Below, in pieces: positions 1-9,147 of a stretch of 64,000 nucleotides of DNA; the stretch's first letter is position 1; each line of letters opens with the position of its first letter. Origin of the DNA: Acinetobacter sp. LoGeW2-3 (GTDB lineage Bacteria; Pseudomonadota; Gammaproteobacteria; Pseudomonadales; Moraxellaceae); assembly GCF_002688565.1 (NCBI RefSeq), contig NZ_CP024011.1, positions 806,001 through 870,000 of the forward strand, given 5' to 3'. The notes beneath the pieces are model-generated. The model worked only from the letters and a program-made list of their open reading frames with translations, ran no database searches and had not been told where the DNA came from. Both the position numbers and the translations under genes were made by a program.

Positions 1-3000
1 GGTATAGCTGTCATCATTTAAATATGCCAGCCAGAGTAGATATTCCAGCCAGATATGCGCACGGCGGCGCTCCGAGGCTGATGTCGACTGTATACTTAGC
101 CAGTACGAAGCATTCACTGGCTGTGGCACAGTAATTTGCAGAATCAGATTGGATGAATAGCGATAATTCTGTTGGGTCGTCCGGGTAATCTTCTTATCCA
201 GCTGTAGTAAGCGCTGCTGTAACGCTTCCTGTTCCTGCTGGGTACTCAGCCAGGTGGCTTCCTGAGTCTTGCCGACGGGTAAACGATCCAACATCAGCCG
301 GGTATCAATCTCTTGCTCCTGTTGTAGCAGAAAATCCCGCACCTGATATTGCTGCAGCTTATCCAGCAATAACGGCTCCTGTGCCGCTGGCAGGTCTTTA
401 TATTTCACGCTGGAAATACCGACACTTTTCAGGAACAGCCGAGCCGGGAAAGTCATGTCCCGAATCCATTCATCACCACGCAGAATCTGAATCTGTTCCT
501 GCTGCACTGGTGGACAATGAGTATTGATCCAGCTACGACGCTGCCCTTCGGCTTTACACAGGAAAGTTGCCACATCATGCCACTGATCCTGAAAACGCGG
601 GGTTCTTGGCGTACCAAAACCAACCGGGTCAAAGGGCTGTAGAGGATGCACGTGATAAAGCTGCTGGATATGTGCTGCGACTGGCAGACCATTGATTTCG
701 GTCATTACATCGACATCCGCATCCGGATGTTCGGAGTGACAGATCAGGGCAATATGCTGAATCAGCTCCTGCAATGAAGTCGATGAATCACGTACCTCAC
801 CATCACTCACATCAAAGCCATTATAAAATAGCCATAGATTTTCCTGGGCTAGCAGCAAGGCATCTAGAAAAGCGCCCTGATCATCATCCAGACGGGAACG
901 GTCACCGAGCTGTGGCTTGAGAATGCTCATTAGGTCAAATGGCAGCTGCTGGTTGCGGCTTGGGAATTTACCGGTATCCAGATTCAGCATCACCACCAGC
1001 TTATACGGCAGCGGACGAATCTGTCCGATCTGGCTAAAGGTAATCTGTCCGGTCGGTTCCGCCTGATCCAGCTGCATGTCCAGACTGTTCTGGATTTCTT
1101 CCAGCACATATGGCAGCGGCAGGCTTAAAGCCACCAGTTCCTGAATCGCATTCGGATCATCCTGATCGTGGTAATCGGCCAAGGTCAGCATCCGCATTTG
1201 CTTTTCAATGATTTCTGCGACGGTTTTTAGCGACTCAACACCACGGCTCCGGAATTCATTCACATCCCGATTCAGATATTCCAGCCAGGTTTTTACCGGC
1301 GTACGCTGACCCTGCTCATGTGCCTTCAGCCAGCCACGACGCTCGTTGAAATCCTGATAAATCTGGATCAAGGTCGCAATTAGTGGGAAATCACTGCTCA
1401 ATACCTTGGCATAGCTCAACGTATCATCGAACAGCTGATGTTCCGGCACCGCCATGCCCAGCGCCAGACGATCCAAGGCAAAACGGAAAGTAAAGCGATA
1501 ATCTTCATCGCCTTCATACAGCTGCTGCTGTAGGTGCTCTTGATCCAGTCCACGCTTGAAGCCAGCATCACTCAGCAATTGAATGATCCGTTCTACCTGA
1601 GCATAATCCAGCGCATAGTACTGCTGGGTAGCGCTGAGACTCAGCCAGTCGGCAAAATCTTCAATAGTGAAACGGCGGTGCATGAGCTGAATACGACCTA
1701 ATACTGCACGCCAGGCATTGCTAACATCCAGACGTGACACCCCTGAAATCTGAATCGGCAGATAGATATTGTTTTTGCGCAAACGCGACTGGCTACCTTC
1801 ACGCTCACGTGGCGGTGGTGCAAAGACACTGCGAATTGCCGGTTCCAGCTCTTTCAGGTTTGGACTGAGGACCAGAATATCACTCGGTTGGCGTGGTGCT
1901 TCTTCCGTGCCTTGAGCCAACCAGTGAATAATCTGCTCTCGCAATACTTCCAGCTGACGTAGTGATGAATGACAGACATGAATCTGTACCGACGTGTCAT
2001 CCGGTTTAAGCGGATAGGTATGCCGTTCTGGCTCCACCAGATACAGAATATCGGACTGGATTTTTGCCAGCAGATGATCCTGATAATCATCAACAAAGGC
2101 ATCGGCCCAATGCCCTTCCTCACCCGACGACAGTTTAGATAATAACGAGAAGTGATCTCGTGCCTGCTTACCAAACCGGGTCAGTAATGGATGACGTGAT
2201 TCCCGGTCTTCGGCATTAAAATTCAGCTGGAACTTTTGCCAGAAAGCGGCAATTTCTGCATCAGTTGGCTTTTGTCCACGCGACTGCTCATATTTGCGAA
2301 TAAAACGTTCCTGTACACCCAGATCATAACGTGATTTCCAGCTCGGATCGACACTGTCCGCCCAGTATTCCTGCGACGGGTTAAAGTGGAAAATATAAAT
2401 ATCGATGTACTGACCCAAACGACGCAGAAAGTCCAGCTGTGCCGGTGGCAGTTCCAGCATACTAAACACCACCACTTGAGATGGTAGCTGTTTTAATGCC
2501 TGTGCTCGGGTTTCCGGGTTTTCGATGCGCTCCCAGTACAGTTTTTCGATTTCCAGGATTTTAGCGTAGTCATCCTGAAATACGTTTTGCCACAACCAGC
2601 GTTGCCAGGCTTCCAGTTCACGTGCCTGAATTTTGACAAAGTCCGCAACCGGAATTTCTTGGCCATTTTCATCCTTGGGGATATACAACATCTGCTCGAT
2701 GTCTAAAGGCAGATCCTGTCCCCAGTTATTCAGCCAGTTGGTTGGACAGCTACACCGTTGCGGTGGGCAATTCCGTGCGCAATAACCGCGATAATCCATA
2801 TAGTGGCTAAACAGGCGCGACACCTGCTCGCAAACCCAATACAGCATGCTTTGTTTTTTGAGCAGGCGTTCATTCGACTGTTCCAGACGGTCGGCACTGT
2901 CATAAATCCGCTTCACGATCGAATACAGCGGATGCTGGGATTTTAGTGGAATTTCATCCGCGAGAATGGTCTTGCGTAGCGCCTGAAAAGCACGCCATTT

Positions 3001-3300
3001 GATAATAATCCGTGGAATATTGGCTTCACGCACCTGTTCTAATTCTTTTTGCGCGTTCAATACCCATTGATAAGACGTCCACTGAAAGGCACGAATCCGA
3101 TGGTGAAATTTTGTATTGGCACTAATGCCTTTTTTTTCGGCAATTTTTTGGGTTAGCCAGGCCTCAACTGCGGGTGATGGCACAATGAAATGCTGTGGCT
3201 CAAGCACCTGAAAAGCGGTCTTTTTCTGTTGGCTCGTGACCAGCAGCATGCTATCCAAAAGCACATCAATTTTCTGACTTTGAATAACATGAATAGCCAT
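1..3300 (-). CDS. recC: Exodeoxyribonuclease V subunit gamma RecC (partial)
   Basis: RecC is the subunit of the RecBCD helicase-nuclease that scans for Chi during repair of double-strand DNA ends. The frame is open from an ATG at 3300-3298 to the window edge, 1,100 codons without a stop, so the C-terminus lies outside; E. coli RecC is about 1,120 residues. GGGGAA just upstream sets the start. The N-terminal pattern AWLTQKIAEKKGISAN aligns with the RecC family (AQWLQ...KFGIAAN in E. coli), and the first 250 residues keep the alternating helical pattern of the inactive helicase-like domain. A Cys-rich patch (CARNCPPQRCSC) lies near residue 175. recB and recD would be expected beyond the left edge. 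No internal frameshift was seen. Confidence 0.93.
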   Translation of the reverse strand, partial: MAIHVIQSQKIDVLLDSMLLVTSQQKKTAFQVLEPQHFIVPSPAVEAWLTQKIAEKKGISANTKFHHRIRAFQWTSYQWVLNAQKELEQVREANIPRIIIKWRAFQALRKTILADEIPLKSQHPLYSIVKRIYDSADRLEQSNERLLKKQSMLYWVCEQVSRLFSHYMDYRGYCARNCPPQRCSCPTNWLNNWGQDLPLDIEQMLYIPKDENGQEIPVADFVKIQARELEAWQRWLWQNVFQDDYAKILEIEKLYWERIENPETRAQALKQLPSQVVVFSMLELPPAQLDFLRRLGQYIDIYIFHFNPSQEYWADSVDPSWKSRYDLGVQERFIRKYEQSRGQKPTDAEIAAFWQKFQLNFNAEDRESRHPLLTRFGKQARDHFSLLSKLSSGEEGHWADAFVDDYQDHLLAKIQSDILYLVEPERHTYPLKPDDTSVQIHVCHSSLRQLEVLREQIIHWLAQGTEEAPRQPSDILVLSPNLKELEPAIRSVFAPPPREREGSQSRLRKNNIYLPIQISGVSRLDVSNAWRAVLGRIQLMHRRFTIEDFADWLSLSATQQYYALDYAQVERIIQLLSDAGFKRGLDQEHLQQQLYEGDEDYRFTFRFALDRLALGMAVPEHQLFDDTLSYAKVLSSDFPLIATLIQIYQDFNERRGWLKAHEQGQRTPVKTWLEYLNRDVNEFRSRGVESLKTVAEIIEKQMRMLTLADYHDQDDPNAIQELVALSLPLPYVLEEIQNSLDMQLDQAEPTGQITFSQIGQIRPLPYKLVVMLNLDTGKFPSRNQQLPFDLMSILKPQLGDRSRLDDDQGAFLDALLLAQENLWLFYNGFDVSDGEVRDSSTSLQELIQHIALICHSEHPDADVDVMTEINGLPVAAHIQQLYHVHPLQPFDPVGFGTPRTPRFQDQWHDVATFLCKAEGQRRSWINTHCPPVQQEQIQILRGDEWIRDMTFPARLFLKSVGISSVKYKDLPAAQEPLLLDKLQQYQVRDFLLQQEQEIDTRLMLDRLPVGKTQEATWLSTQQEQEALQQRLLQLDKKITRTTQQNYRYSSNLILQITVPQPVNASYWLSIQSTSASERRRAHIWLEYLLWLAYLNDDSYT

Positions 3301-3413
3301 AGGTTCCCCAGATTAAAAGAAGGCAATACTACAAAACAACAAAGATTATTTACTATACACCCTGTTCTGTCTATGCCACTTTTAATCTACACTTAAGTGG
3401 AAAAATTTCTTTG

Positions 3414-3440
3414 AAAAAAGCATCTTAAGGATGCTTTTTT
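3414..3440. terminator. Terminator-like hairpin between divergent genes
   Basis: AAAAAAGCATC and GATGCTTTTTT form an 11-bp stem around the loop TTAAG. It is symmetric, with a T run on either strand, and lies between divergent recC and the 3477 gene. It therefore ends neither neighbour in the usual way. Confidence 0.6.
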
Positions 3441-3476
3441 AGCAAAATAACAACAGGACGCTTTAGGTAATTGCCC

Positions 3477-3980
3477 ATGAAATTAGACAAAATTCCTGAT
3501 CAGATTGATCCAAGTTTAAATCTAGAACAGATCCGTGAAGAGTGCCTGGAGCTGATTAAGAAACGTGCCTACATGTCTGCGGGCGCAGCGGTGATTCCGG
3601 TACCGTTTCTTGATGTCGTGATTGACGTCGGCATCCTGTCACAGCTGATCCCTGAAATCAATGCTCGATTCGGTTTGGCACCTGAACAAATCAGCGTATT
3701 TGATCCAAAAACCAAGCAAGTTCAATGGGATGAAATACGTAAACGCGGCATACAATTTTCTGGCTTTGTTGTTGCACGTACGGCAGTGAAAAAATCCATC
3801 AATAATGTCGCCGCTAAATATATTACCAAGCAGGTGACCAAATTTATTCCACTGGGTGGTCAACTGATTGCTGCAAGTTTAGGCTATGTCATCATGAAAA
3901 AAGTGGCCGAAGCTCATGTCGAAGATTCTTATAAACTGGCCAAGAACATTCAGCAGAAACAGCAGGCTAAAACTGTATAA
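3477..3980 (+). CDS. Conserved hypothetical protein, DUF697/EcsC-like
   Basis: A 167-aa protein. A TTG six bases upstream is in frame, but the ATG at 3477 is the more natural start. The segment from about residue 32 (AYMSAGAAVIPVPFLDVVIDVGIL) is hydrophobic with Gly and Pro, and a second hydrophobic stretch near residue 128 (IPLGGQLIAASLGYVIM) precedes a charged Gln-rich tail. This layout resembles DUF697/EcsC-like membrane-associated proteins, which is family resemblance by eye only. It stands alone, divergent from recC and convergent with pap, with which it shares a terminator. The function is unknown. Confidence 0.75.
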   Translation: MKLDKIPDQIDPSLNLEQIREECLELIKKRAYMSAGAAVIPVPFLDVVIDVGILSQLIPEINARFGLAPEQISVFDPKTKQVQWDEIRKRGIQFSGFVVARTAVKKSINNVAAKYITKQVTKFIPLGGQLIAASLGYVIMKKVAEAHVEDSYKLAKNIQQKQQAKTV

Positions 3981-4000
3981 ATTGATCAATATTTATTTAC

Positions 4001-4038
4001 AACAGCTTGGCAAGGATTACCCTACGCCAAGCTGTTTT
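4001..4038 (+). terminator. Terminator shared by 3477 gene and pap
   Basis: AACAGCTTGGC (4001-4011) pairs with GCCAAGCTGTT (4026-4036), with a short T run on the + strand. The pap stop codon (4019-4017) lies in the loop, so the hairpin overlaps the end of pap. On the minus strand the T tail is poor. Confidence 0.7.
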
Positions 4039-5435
4039 AGTATGGTTTTTAAAATTTGTAGACGTGCGCTATTTTTGTCATCGGTAGCAATCACATGCCA
4101 AGGTGCACTATCAGTACTGGTATGCTCAAACATATCTGCCGCAGCCTGCAGGTAATCCTCCCATCGTTCCCGATTCCGCCAGTCCTCGTCAGTAATCTTA
4201 AAGCGTTTATGCGGAGTTTGTTCTCTCACCTTAAAGCGGCTAGCTTGTTCTTCTTTAGAAATGGCGAGCCAGAACTTGATAATCACGGTCTGCGCCTCAC
4301 ACAGGTCCTGTTCAAATCGATTAATTTCATCATAAGCTCTCTGCCATTCTGCTACGTTGGCAAAACCTTCAATACGTTCGACCAAGACACGTCCATACCA
4401 TGAACGGTCAAAAATGGTGATCTTGTCTTCCGGCTGTAACTTGGTCCAGAAACGCCATAGATAAGGACGGCGCAATTCATATTTTTCTGGCGCGCCGATG
4501 GTATGAATTTCATATTCACGTGGATCGATCTTTTTGACAATCCGTTTGATTGCACCGCCCTTTCCGGCTGCATCCATACCTTCGAAGACAATCACCACAT
4601 TACGGCGATCCATACGCATAGTATTGGCGACCTGTTGGCTCAGTTTTTTCAGCTCATCTTTATAGGTGGTCTTATCCACTTCCTCCTGCGGGGGCTGTTG
4701 CAGGATTTCAGGAATAGATGCCTGCTGCCATTTTTTATTGCTCTCAGTCAGATGTTCAGGACAATGCTCCAAAGCCGCCAGAATAGTCTGGGCAAACTGC
4801 TGGTCACGCCGGGTTTCATCCTCACCATCAATAATAATCCAATCGTCGGTAAAGCGCTGACGCAAGCGCTGGATTGCATCATATTGCTTGCGGCTACGCC
4901 AATCCAGACCATGTAAGCGATGCCAGTGCATCTCGCTCGGATCAATATCATCTAGACGTTTTTGCAGTGATTTCCAGGACAGGTCAAACCAGACCTTGAT
5001 GACATCGACATGATTATTTTTCAGATCTTGTTCAAAGGCCCGCATGCGTTCGACATAATGATCAAACATGCTTTCATCCATAGGATTAGCCACATGCATG
5101 GCGGTACTGAGCAGATCGGTATACCAGTTACCAAACAGCACCATAATCTGCCCTTCCGCCGGAATAAAACGTGCATAAGGCTGCCAGAAGGTCTGGCTTT
5201 CATTTAGAGGCTGCGGTCGGTCTGCTTTTACCCGTAAATAACGTGGATCCACCCATTCTCTTAATTGCTTAACAGCTTCACCCTTGCCCGCCAGTTCAAT
5301 CCCATTAACCAGCACTACCAAACTTTTGGCATTTTTCTGCCCGCGCGTATCTTTCAGGGCATATTGAGCATCAATCAGTTTGACCGACAACTCGTCCTCT
5401 GCAATCAGCTGAAATTGTTGCTTTTCTGTAGCCAT
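4017..5435 (-). CDS. pap: Polyphosphate:AMP phosphotransferase (two-domain PPK2)
   Basis: It transfers phosphate from polyphosphate to AMP, giving ADP, so stored polyphosphate can feed the adenylate pool. The 472-aa protein has two PPK2 domains in tandem. The N-terminal one has a Walker A-like GIELAGKGEAVKQL near residue 45. The C-terminal one has the full set: FEGMDAAGKGGAIKRI (Walker A), then DRSWYGRVLVERIEGF. This two-domain form fits the class II PPK2 PAP characterised in Acinetobacter johnsonii. An upstream in-frame TTG at 5489 would add 18 residues; the ATG at 5435 (MATEKQQF) is preferred, although no strong ribosome site precedes it. It stands alone, divergent from the 5642 gene. Whether the N-terminal domain is catalytic cannot be told from sequence. 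Confidence 0.92.
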   Translation of the reverse strand: MATEKQQFQLIAEDELSVKLIDAQYALKDTRGQKNAKSLVVLVNGIELAGKGEAVKQLREWVDPRYLRVKADRPQPLNESQTFWQPYARFIPAEGQIMVLFGNWYTDLLSTAMHVANPMDESMFDHYVERMRAFEQDLKNNHVDVIKVWFDLSWKSLQKRLDDIDPSEMHWHRLHGLDWRSRKQYDAIQRLRQRFTDDWIIIDGEDETRRDQQFAQTILAALEHCPEHLTESNKKWQQASIPEILQQPPQEEVDKTTYKDELKKLSQQVANTMRMDRRNVVIVFEGMDAAGKGGAIKRIVKKIDPREYEIHTIGAPEKYELRRPYLWRFWTKLQPEDKITIFDRSWYGRVLVERIEGFANVAEWQRAYDEINRFEQDLCEAQTVIIKFWLAISKEEQASRFKVREQTPHKRFKITDEDWRNRERWEDYLQAAADMFEHTSTDSAPWHVIATDDKNSARLQILKTILKQLGVG

Positions 5436-5641
5436 AATTGTGTCTGATCTATTGTTCTTGATTGCAGTATAGACAGCCTGTTTAGCCAATGAATAGAGAT
5501 CGCTACGATTTTTAAACGATCTTCTTTGTCGATCTTTTCAGCAGATTGACTGCAAATTCAGCGTAATTGGTCAATTTGTCATAGCGCACCATACGAACTC
5601 GTTCTAAGATTCCCGCATCCATAACCATATTTGAACTCCCC

Positions 5642-6346
5642 ATGTCCAAACTTGCGGTTTTAGATGATCTTCTGGAACGTTATTATCAACTGAATTATCA
5701 TAAGCAACCTGCACTGCAACAACGCCTACAGGACGTACAGCTGTGGCAAAAACAGCGCATGCAACGTACCCATGCCAAGCAGTTTGCAGAAAAGCAGAAT
5801 GTGCTGATGTCGGAATATTTCCTGAACCGTCTCTATGGTGGACCAGATTTCGATGGGTTGGCAGAACAGATTGCCCGCCTGACACGCTATGCACATAAGG
5901 CAGAAAAGCTGATTCCGGATAATGCGATCAAGACCGGCACCCACGGTGTAGAGCTAGCCATTCTTGCCGTACAACTCGATGAACAAGTTGCACAACAATT
6001 GCTAGAAGATTATCACCCGACTGAATCGCTCACCGATGAGATCATGCGTCTGACCTATTTAAAGCTGGATCAAGGCCAAGACCGTCTTAAACAGTTAGCC
6101 ATGCTGGATCAACTGGGAACTCATCTGGATAAATATATGCGCTCCTTCATTGTGCAAGCTGCATTTAAAATGTGTAAGGGCGCAGCAGAAAAATACCGTT
6201 TTGAAGTGATGTATGACTTTATGCAAGAGGGTTTCCAGGCCATGAAACCGCTTAAGTCTGCAGAAAAGTTTGTGCGTGAATTTACGGCGACTGAACGTAA
6301 TATTATTGATCGCGTGCATGCCGGTGATCTAAATCCTTTCCGATAA
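5642..6346 (+). CDS. FFLEELY-motif-like protein, unknown function
   Basis: A 234-aa helical, cytoplasmic protein with no signal peptide or membrane segment. Near residue 59 it reads YFLNRLYGGPDF, which I read as a variant of the motif that names the FFLEELY-motif family of Acinetobacter and relatives. That family has no assigned function to my knowledge. The rest is charged and helical (AAEKYRFEVMYDFMQEGF near 180), ending in DLNPFR. No good Shine-Dalgarno precedes the ATG. It is divergent from pap and ends in its own terminator. Confidence 0.75.
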   Translation: MSKLAVLDDLLERYYQLNYHKQPALQQRLQDVQLWQKQRMQRTHAKQFAEKQNVLMSEYFLNRLYGGPDFDGLAEQIARLTRYAHKAEKLIPDNAIKTGTHGVELAILAVQLDEQVAQQLLEDYHPTESLTDEIMRLTYLKLDQGQDRLKQLAMLDQLGTHLDKYMRSFIVQAAFKMCKGAAEKYRFEVMYDFMQEGFQAMKPLKSAEKFVREFTATERNIIDRVHAGDLNPFR

Positions 6347-6384
6347 TTTCGGGCAAGCTGGAAAACTTTGAATATATAGATTCA

Positions 6385-6418
6385 AAAATCAGGTAAGCAG
6401 ATGTTTGCCTGATTTTTT
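6385..6418 (+). terminator. Intrinsic terminator after FFLEELY-type gene
   Basis: AAAATCAGG pairs with CCTGATTTT around a short loop and is followed by further Ts. It lies 38 bases after the stop at 6346. Confidence 0.8.
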
Positions 6419-6695
6419 AGTTTCAAGAAATAGGATATTTAAAAAGCGCTTACACTAAAAAAATTAAACTTATCTCAATACCTTATTAAATATAAATAAT
6501 TGTGATTTTTGACTTGAGATAAAACTATTTGTGATCAGCTCAGCGCTAATAAAATTAGAAAAATTATGCAAAAAATACATAAATTAATTCGTATGTAGTC
6601 ATAGTGCTCCAATTCATCTCCGTGTTATTTAAGCTTTCGTATATCTTGGTTTTTTATAGATGTACCCATACAAACAAATATTTGGGGGAACTTAA
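6419..6695. other. AT-rich intergenic region
   Basis: There is no plausible gene on either strand. It holds an inverted repeat, TTATCTCAA (6470-6478) and TTGAGATAA (6514-6522), 35 bases apart, which could be an operator for the 6696 gene or a weak hairpin. No convincing -35/-10 pair was recognised. Confidence 0.5.
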
Positions 6696-7019
6696 ATGGG
6701 GTACAAAGCGTTATCTATTCGTGGCCATGTGCAAATAAACCCGAGATCATCAGCAGACAGTTATCAAATTGATGCTCAAGATATACAGATCGAAAGCTAT
6801 AAATCTTTGGATGAATACGGTCAGACCGTGCTTATTCATGATCTGAAATGCAAGTTAAAGATCGGCTATTTCCATATTGTCATCACCACAGATAAAGAGC
6901 GGATTATTTCCATTGAGCGTGGTGATTATGCACTGGGAGATGGGCTTTATTATGACTTGGAGCAACTGTCGATTCGCTATGGTAAAAACCAGTTTATCCA
7001 TAAACTGAGTGACTCTTAA
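6696..7019 (+). CDS. Hypothetical protein, 107 aa
   Basis: I do not recognise this protein. It has no signal peptide or membrane helix, is acidic to neutral, and alternates short beta-like stretches (QTVLIHDLKCKLKIGYFHIVITT) with turns. GGGGGAA, six to seven bases before the ATG, is a strong ribosome site and supports a real gene. A terminator follows at 7041. It is a single-gene unit preceded by 277 bases of AT-rich DNA. Confidence 0.7.
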   Translation: MGYKALSIRGHVQINPRSSADSYQIDAQDIQIESYKSLDEYGQTVLIHDLKCKLKIGYFHIVITTDKERIISIERGDYALGDGLYYDLEQLSIRYGKNQFIHKLSDS

Positions 7020-7040
7020 AAATTCTGGATACAAAATGAA

Positions 7041-7066
7041 AAAACCCGGCATCCTGCCGGGGTTTT
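7041..7066 (+). terminator. Intrinsic terminator after 6696 gene
   Basis: AAAACCCGGCA pairs with TGCCGGGGTTTT around a three-base loop, 22 bases after the stop codon. Confidence 0.85.
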
Positions 7067-7501
7067 CCGTATTGGTTCGCTTGGTATAACTCCTGTCGTA
7101 CCTTACTTTCCTTGTATTTATCTATTTTTATTCTTCTGGGGAACTTCCTGTTCCTGATGAACTTATCATATGAATTTTCAATCAGATCAAATAGACGCTA
7201 AAAACCTGAATCAGTGTAAGTAAAAACCTACAAGAGACTAAGTAGGTTTTAAGTCACCATTTAATTAAGCTATGGTGCAAAGCATCAGAAGAAAGATATA
7301 AAAAACCAAGCCGTCTCTCATCCGTTTTCCCAATCAATTGAGAGTGATTTTTCGGCTGAGATTTCAACGAGAGATAAATTTTTCTGTATATTATTCATAA
7401 CAATTGCATGATGATTGCTGTATAACATCTTAGAATCTGTCATTATGCAGTCCATGCACGCATGCAAGATTAACCCCATTGATATGTTAGGAGTGACTCC
7501 A
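7067..7501. other. Non-coding region upstream of ubiE
   Basis: About 430 bases without a convincing gene. It contains a second terminator-like hairpin at 7223-7250 and then the ubiE leader. A -10-like TATAAC lies at about 7421-7426 with no good -35. The stretch between the two terminators (7067-7222) could encode a small RNA; no promoter was identified. Confidence 0.4.
7223..7250 (+). terminator. Orphan terminator-like hairpin
   Basis: AAAACCTAC (7223-7231) pairs with GTAGGTTTT (7242-7250) around a 10-base loop. No gene ends just before it, because the preceding gene already has a terminator at 7041. Confidence 0.55.
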
Positions 7502-8446
7502 ATGTCGAATGAAAATACTACGCCTACCTCTACACCCGAGTCGGCACAACAAACAGACAAAGTGAGTCCTTTCTTAACTGCACCACTCCCACAAGGTGCG
7601 CCACAAGGTCAGCAACAGTCGCTAGAACAACGCCTGACCGATACCCCAGTAACCGGTAGCGTACCGAAATATAATCTGCCACGTGGTGCGAATACTGGTA
7701 ATGTGGGTCCAACCACTCACTTCGGTTATCAGACTGTCAGCAGTGAAGAAAAAGCGCAAAAAGTTGCTGAAGTATTCCATTCAGTCGCTAGCAAATACGA
7801 CATCATGAATGACTTGATGTCTTTCGGTATTCACCGTCTCTGGAAACGTTTTGCAATTAACATGTCAGGTGTACGTCGTGGTCAGCATGTGCTGGATATC
7901 GCGGGTGGTACGGGTGACCTGGCGAAAGTATTTAGCCGTGAAGTTGGTCCAACTGGTCATGTCGTATTATCAGATATCAATGAATCAATGTTAAACGTTG
8001 GTCGTGACCGTCTGATTGATGCGGGCTGTACCAATGTCGATTTCGTATTGGCCAATGCCGAAACTTTAGAGCCATTTGCAGACAACAGTTTTGACCTGTT
8101 AACCATTTCCTTTGGTTTGCGTAATGTGACCGATAAGGATGCCGCACTGGCTGCGATGTACCGCGTGCTTAAGCCAGGTGGCCGTCTGCTTGTTTTAGAA
8201 TTCTCTAAACCAGTCTTTGAACCATTCTCGAAACTGTACGACCTCTATTCGTTCACTGCCTTGCCAATCATGGGTAAAATCATTGCCAATGATTCTGAAA
8301 GCTATAAATACTTGGCAGAATCAATTCGTATGCACCCAGACCAACGTACCTTAAAAGGCATGATGGAAAATGCTGGTTTCCAGAATTGTGACTACCACAA
8401 CTTAACTGGTGGTATCGTTGCTGTTCACCGCGGTTTTAAACTTTAA
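7502..8446 (+). CDS. ubiE: Ubiquinone C-methyltransferase UbiE
   Basis: It performs the SAM-dependent C-methylation step of ubiquinone (and, where made, menaquinone) synthesis. AGGAG upstream selects the ATG at 7502, giving 314 aa; upstream in-frame codons from 7415 are not used. From residue 71 (TTHFG) it follows E. coli UbiE closely: [19 protein letters not shown], the SAM motif [11 protein letters not shown], and the C-terminal [16 protein letters not shown]. The first 62 residues, rich in Thr, Pro, Gln and Ser, are absent from the 251-aa E. coli protein and look disordered. It is the first gene of ubiE-ubiJ-ubiB, with 11-12 base gaps. Confidence 0.96.
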   Translation: MSNENTTPTSTPESAQQTDKVSPFLTAPLPQGAPQGQQQSLEQRLTDTPVTGSVPKYNLPRGANTGNVGPTTHFGYQTVSSEEKAQKVAEVFHSVASKYDIMNDLMSFGIHRLWKRFAINMSGVRRGQHVLDIAGGTGDLAKVFSREVGPTGHVVLSDINESMLNVGRDRLIDAGCTNVDFVLANAETLEPFADNSFDLLTISFGLRNVTDKDAALAAMYRVLKPGGRLLVLEFSKPVFEPFSKLYDLYSFTALPIMGKIIANDSESYKYLAESIRMHPDQRTLKGMMENAGFQNCDYHNLTGGIVAVHRGFKL

Positions 8447-8457
8447 GGTTCCCATTC

Positions 8458-9135
8458 ATGTGGTCAATTCTGGCACTGGGTGCCGTTGAACGTGTGATTC
8501 ACCATTACATTGATCTGGATGCAATTACCCGCATCCCGTTAAATGCATTGGCTGGCAAAATGCTGCGCGTGGTGATTGCCTCACCGCAGCTTTCTGTCGA
8601 TATATTCTTTGATGATGGCAAAGTTCGTCTCGAGCCAACTGCAACTGGACATACCGAAGCTGCTTCGATCTTTGAACAGCGTCCTTATGAAAATAATGCT
8701 GCACAGATTTCTGAAGCTACTGCGACCTTGCAAGTCAGGAATGTCGTTGAGCTGCTAAAACTGCTGCTTTCAGATGAAATTGGCAATATTCCCCTGCAAG
8801 GTGACTACAAGTTATTGCAGGAAATCCAGTGCATCATGCAGCAAGCTGAACCGGATCTGGCGGCTCATCTCAGCCCATGGATCGGACCAACGCTCGCACA
8901 TGAAATTGGCAAGCTGCAACTGGCACCTAAACATCTCAAACGCAGTCTGCAAAGCGGTCTATTCTTTATGGAAGACACGCTTAAAGAAGACAGCGGCCTC
9001 TTTGCTGCACGTTGGCAAATGGATGATTTACAGCAAGATACGCGTATACTTAATCAAAATATTGATCGTGTCGAAGCCAAGATTCGTCAGCTTCAAGCAC
9101 AAATTGAAAATCAACAAGATTCAACTCAGAACTAG
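8458..9135 (+). CDS. ubiJ: Ubiquinone biosynthesis accessory factor UbiJ
   Basis: UbiJ is a lipid-binding accessory factor of the cytoplasmic Ubi complex, which holds hydrophobic ubiquinone intermediates for the hydroxylases and methylases. The 225-aa protein has the family layout: an N-terminal SCP2-like domain (residues 1 to about 120, with Leu-rich strands and VVELLKLLLSDEIGNIPLQGD) and a C-terminal coiled coil (about 190-225, many Gln and charged residues). It lies between ubiE and ubiB exactly as in E. coli. AAGG eight to nine bases upstream supports the start. Confidence 0.92.
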   Translation: MWSILALGAVERVIHHYIDLDAITRIPLNALAGKMLRVVIASPQLSVDIFFDDGKVRLEPTATGHTEAASIFEQRPYENNAAQISEATATLQVRNVVELLKLLLSDEIGNIPLQGDYKLLQEIQCIMQQAEPDLAAHLSPWIGPTLAHEIGKLQLAPKHLKRSLQSGLFFMEDTLKEDSGLFAARWQMDDLQQDTRILNQNIDRVEAKIRQLQAQIENQQDSTQN

Positions 9136-9147
9136 GTACACCACTTT

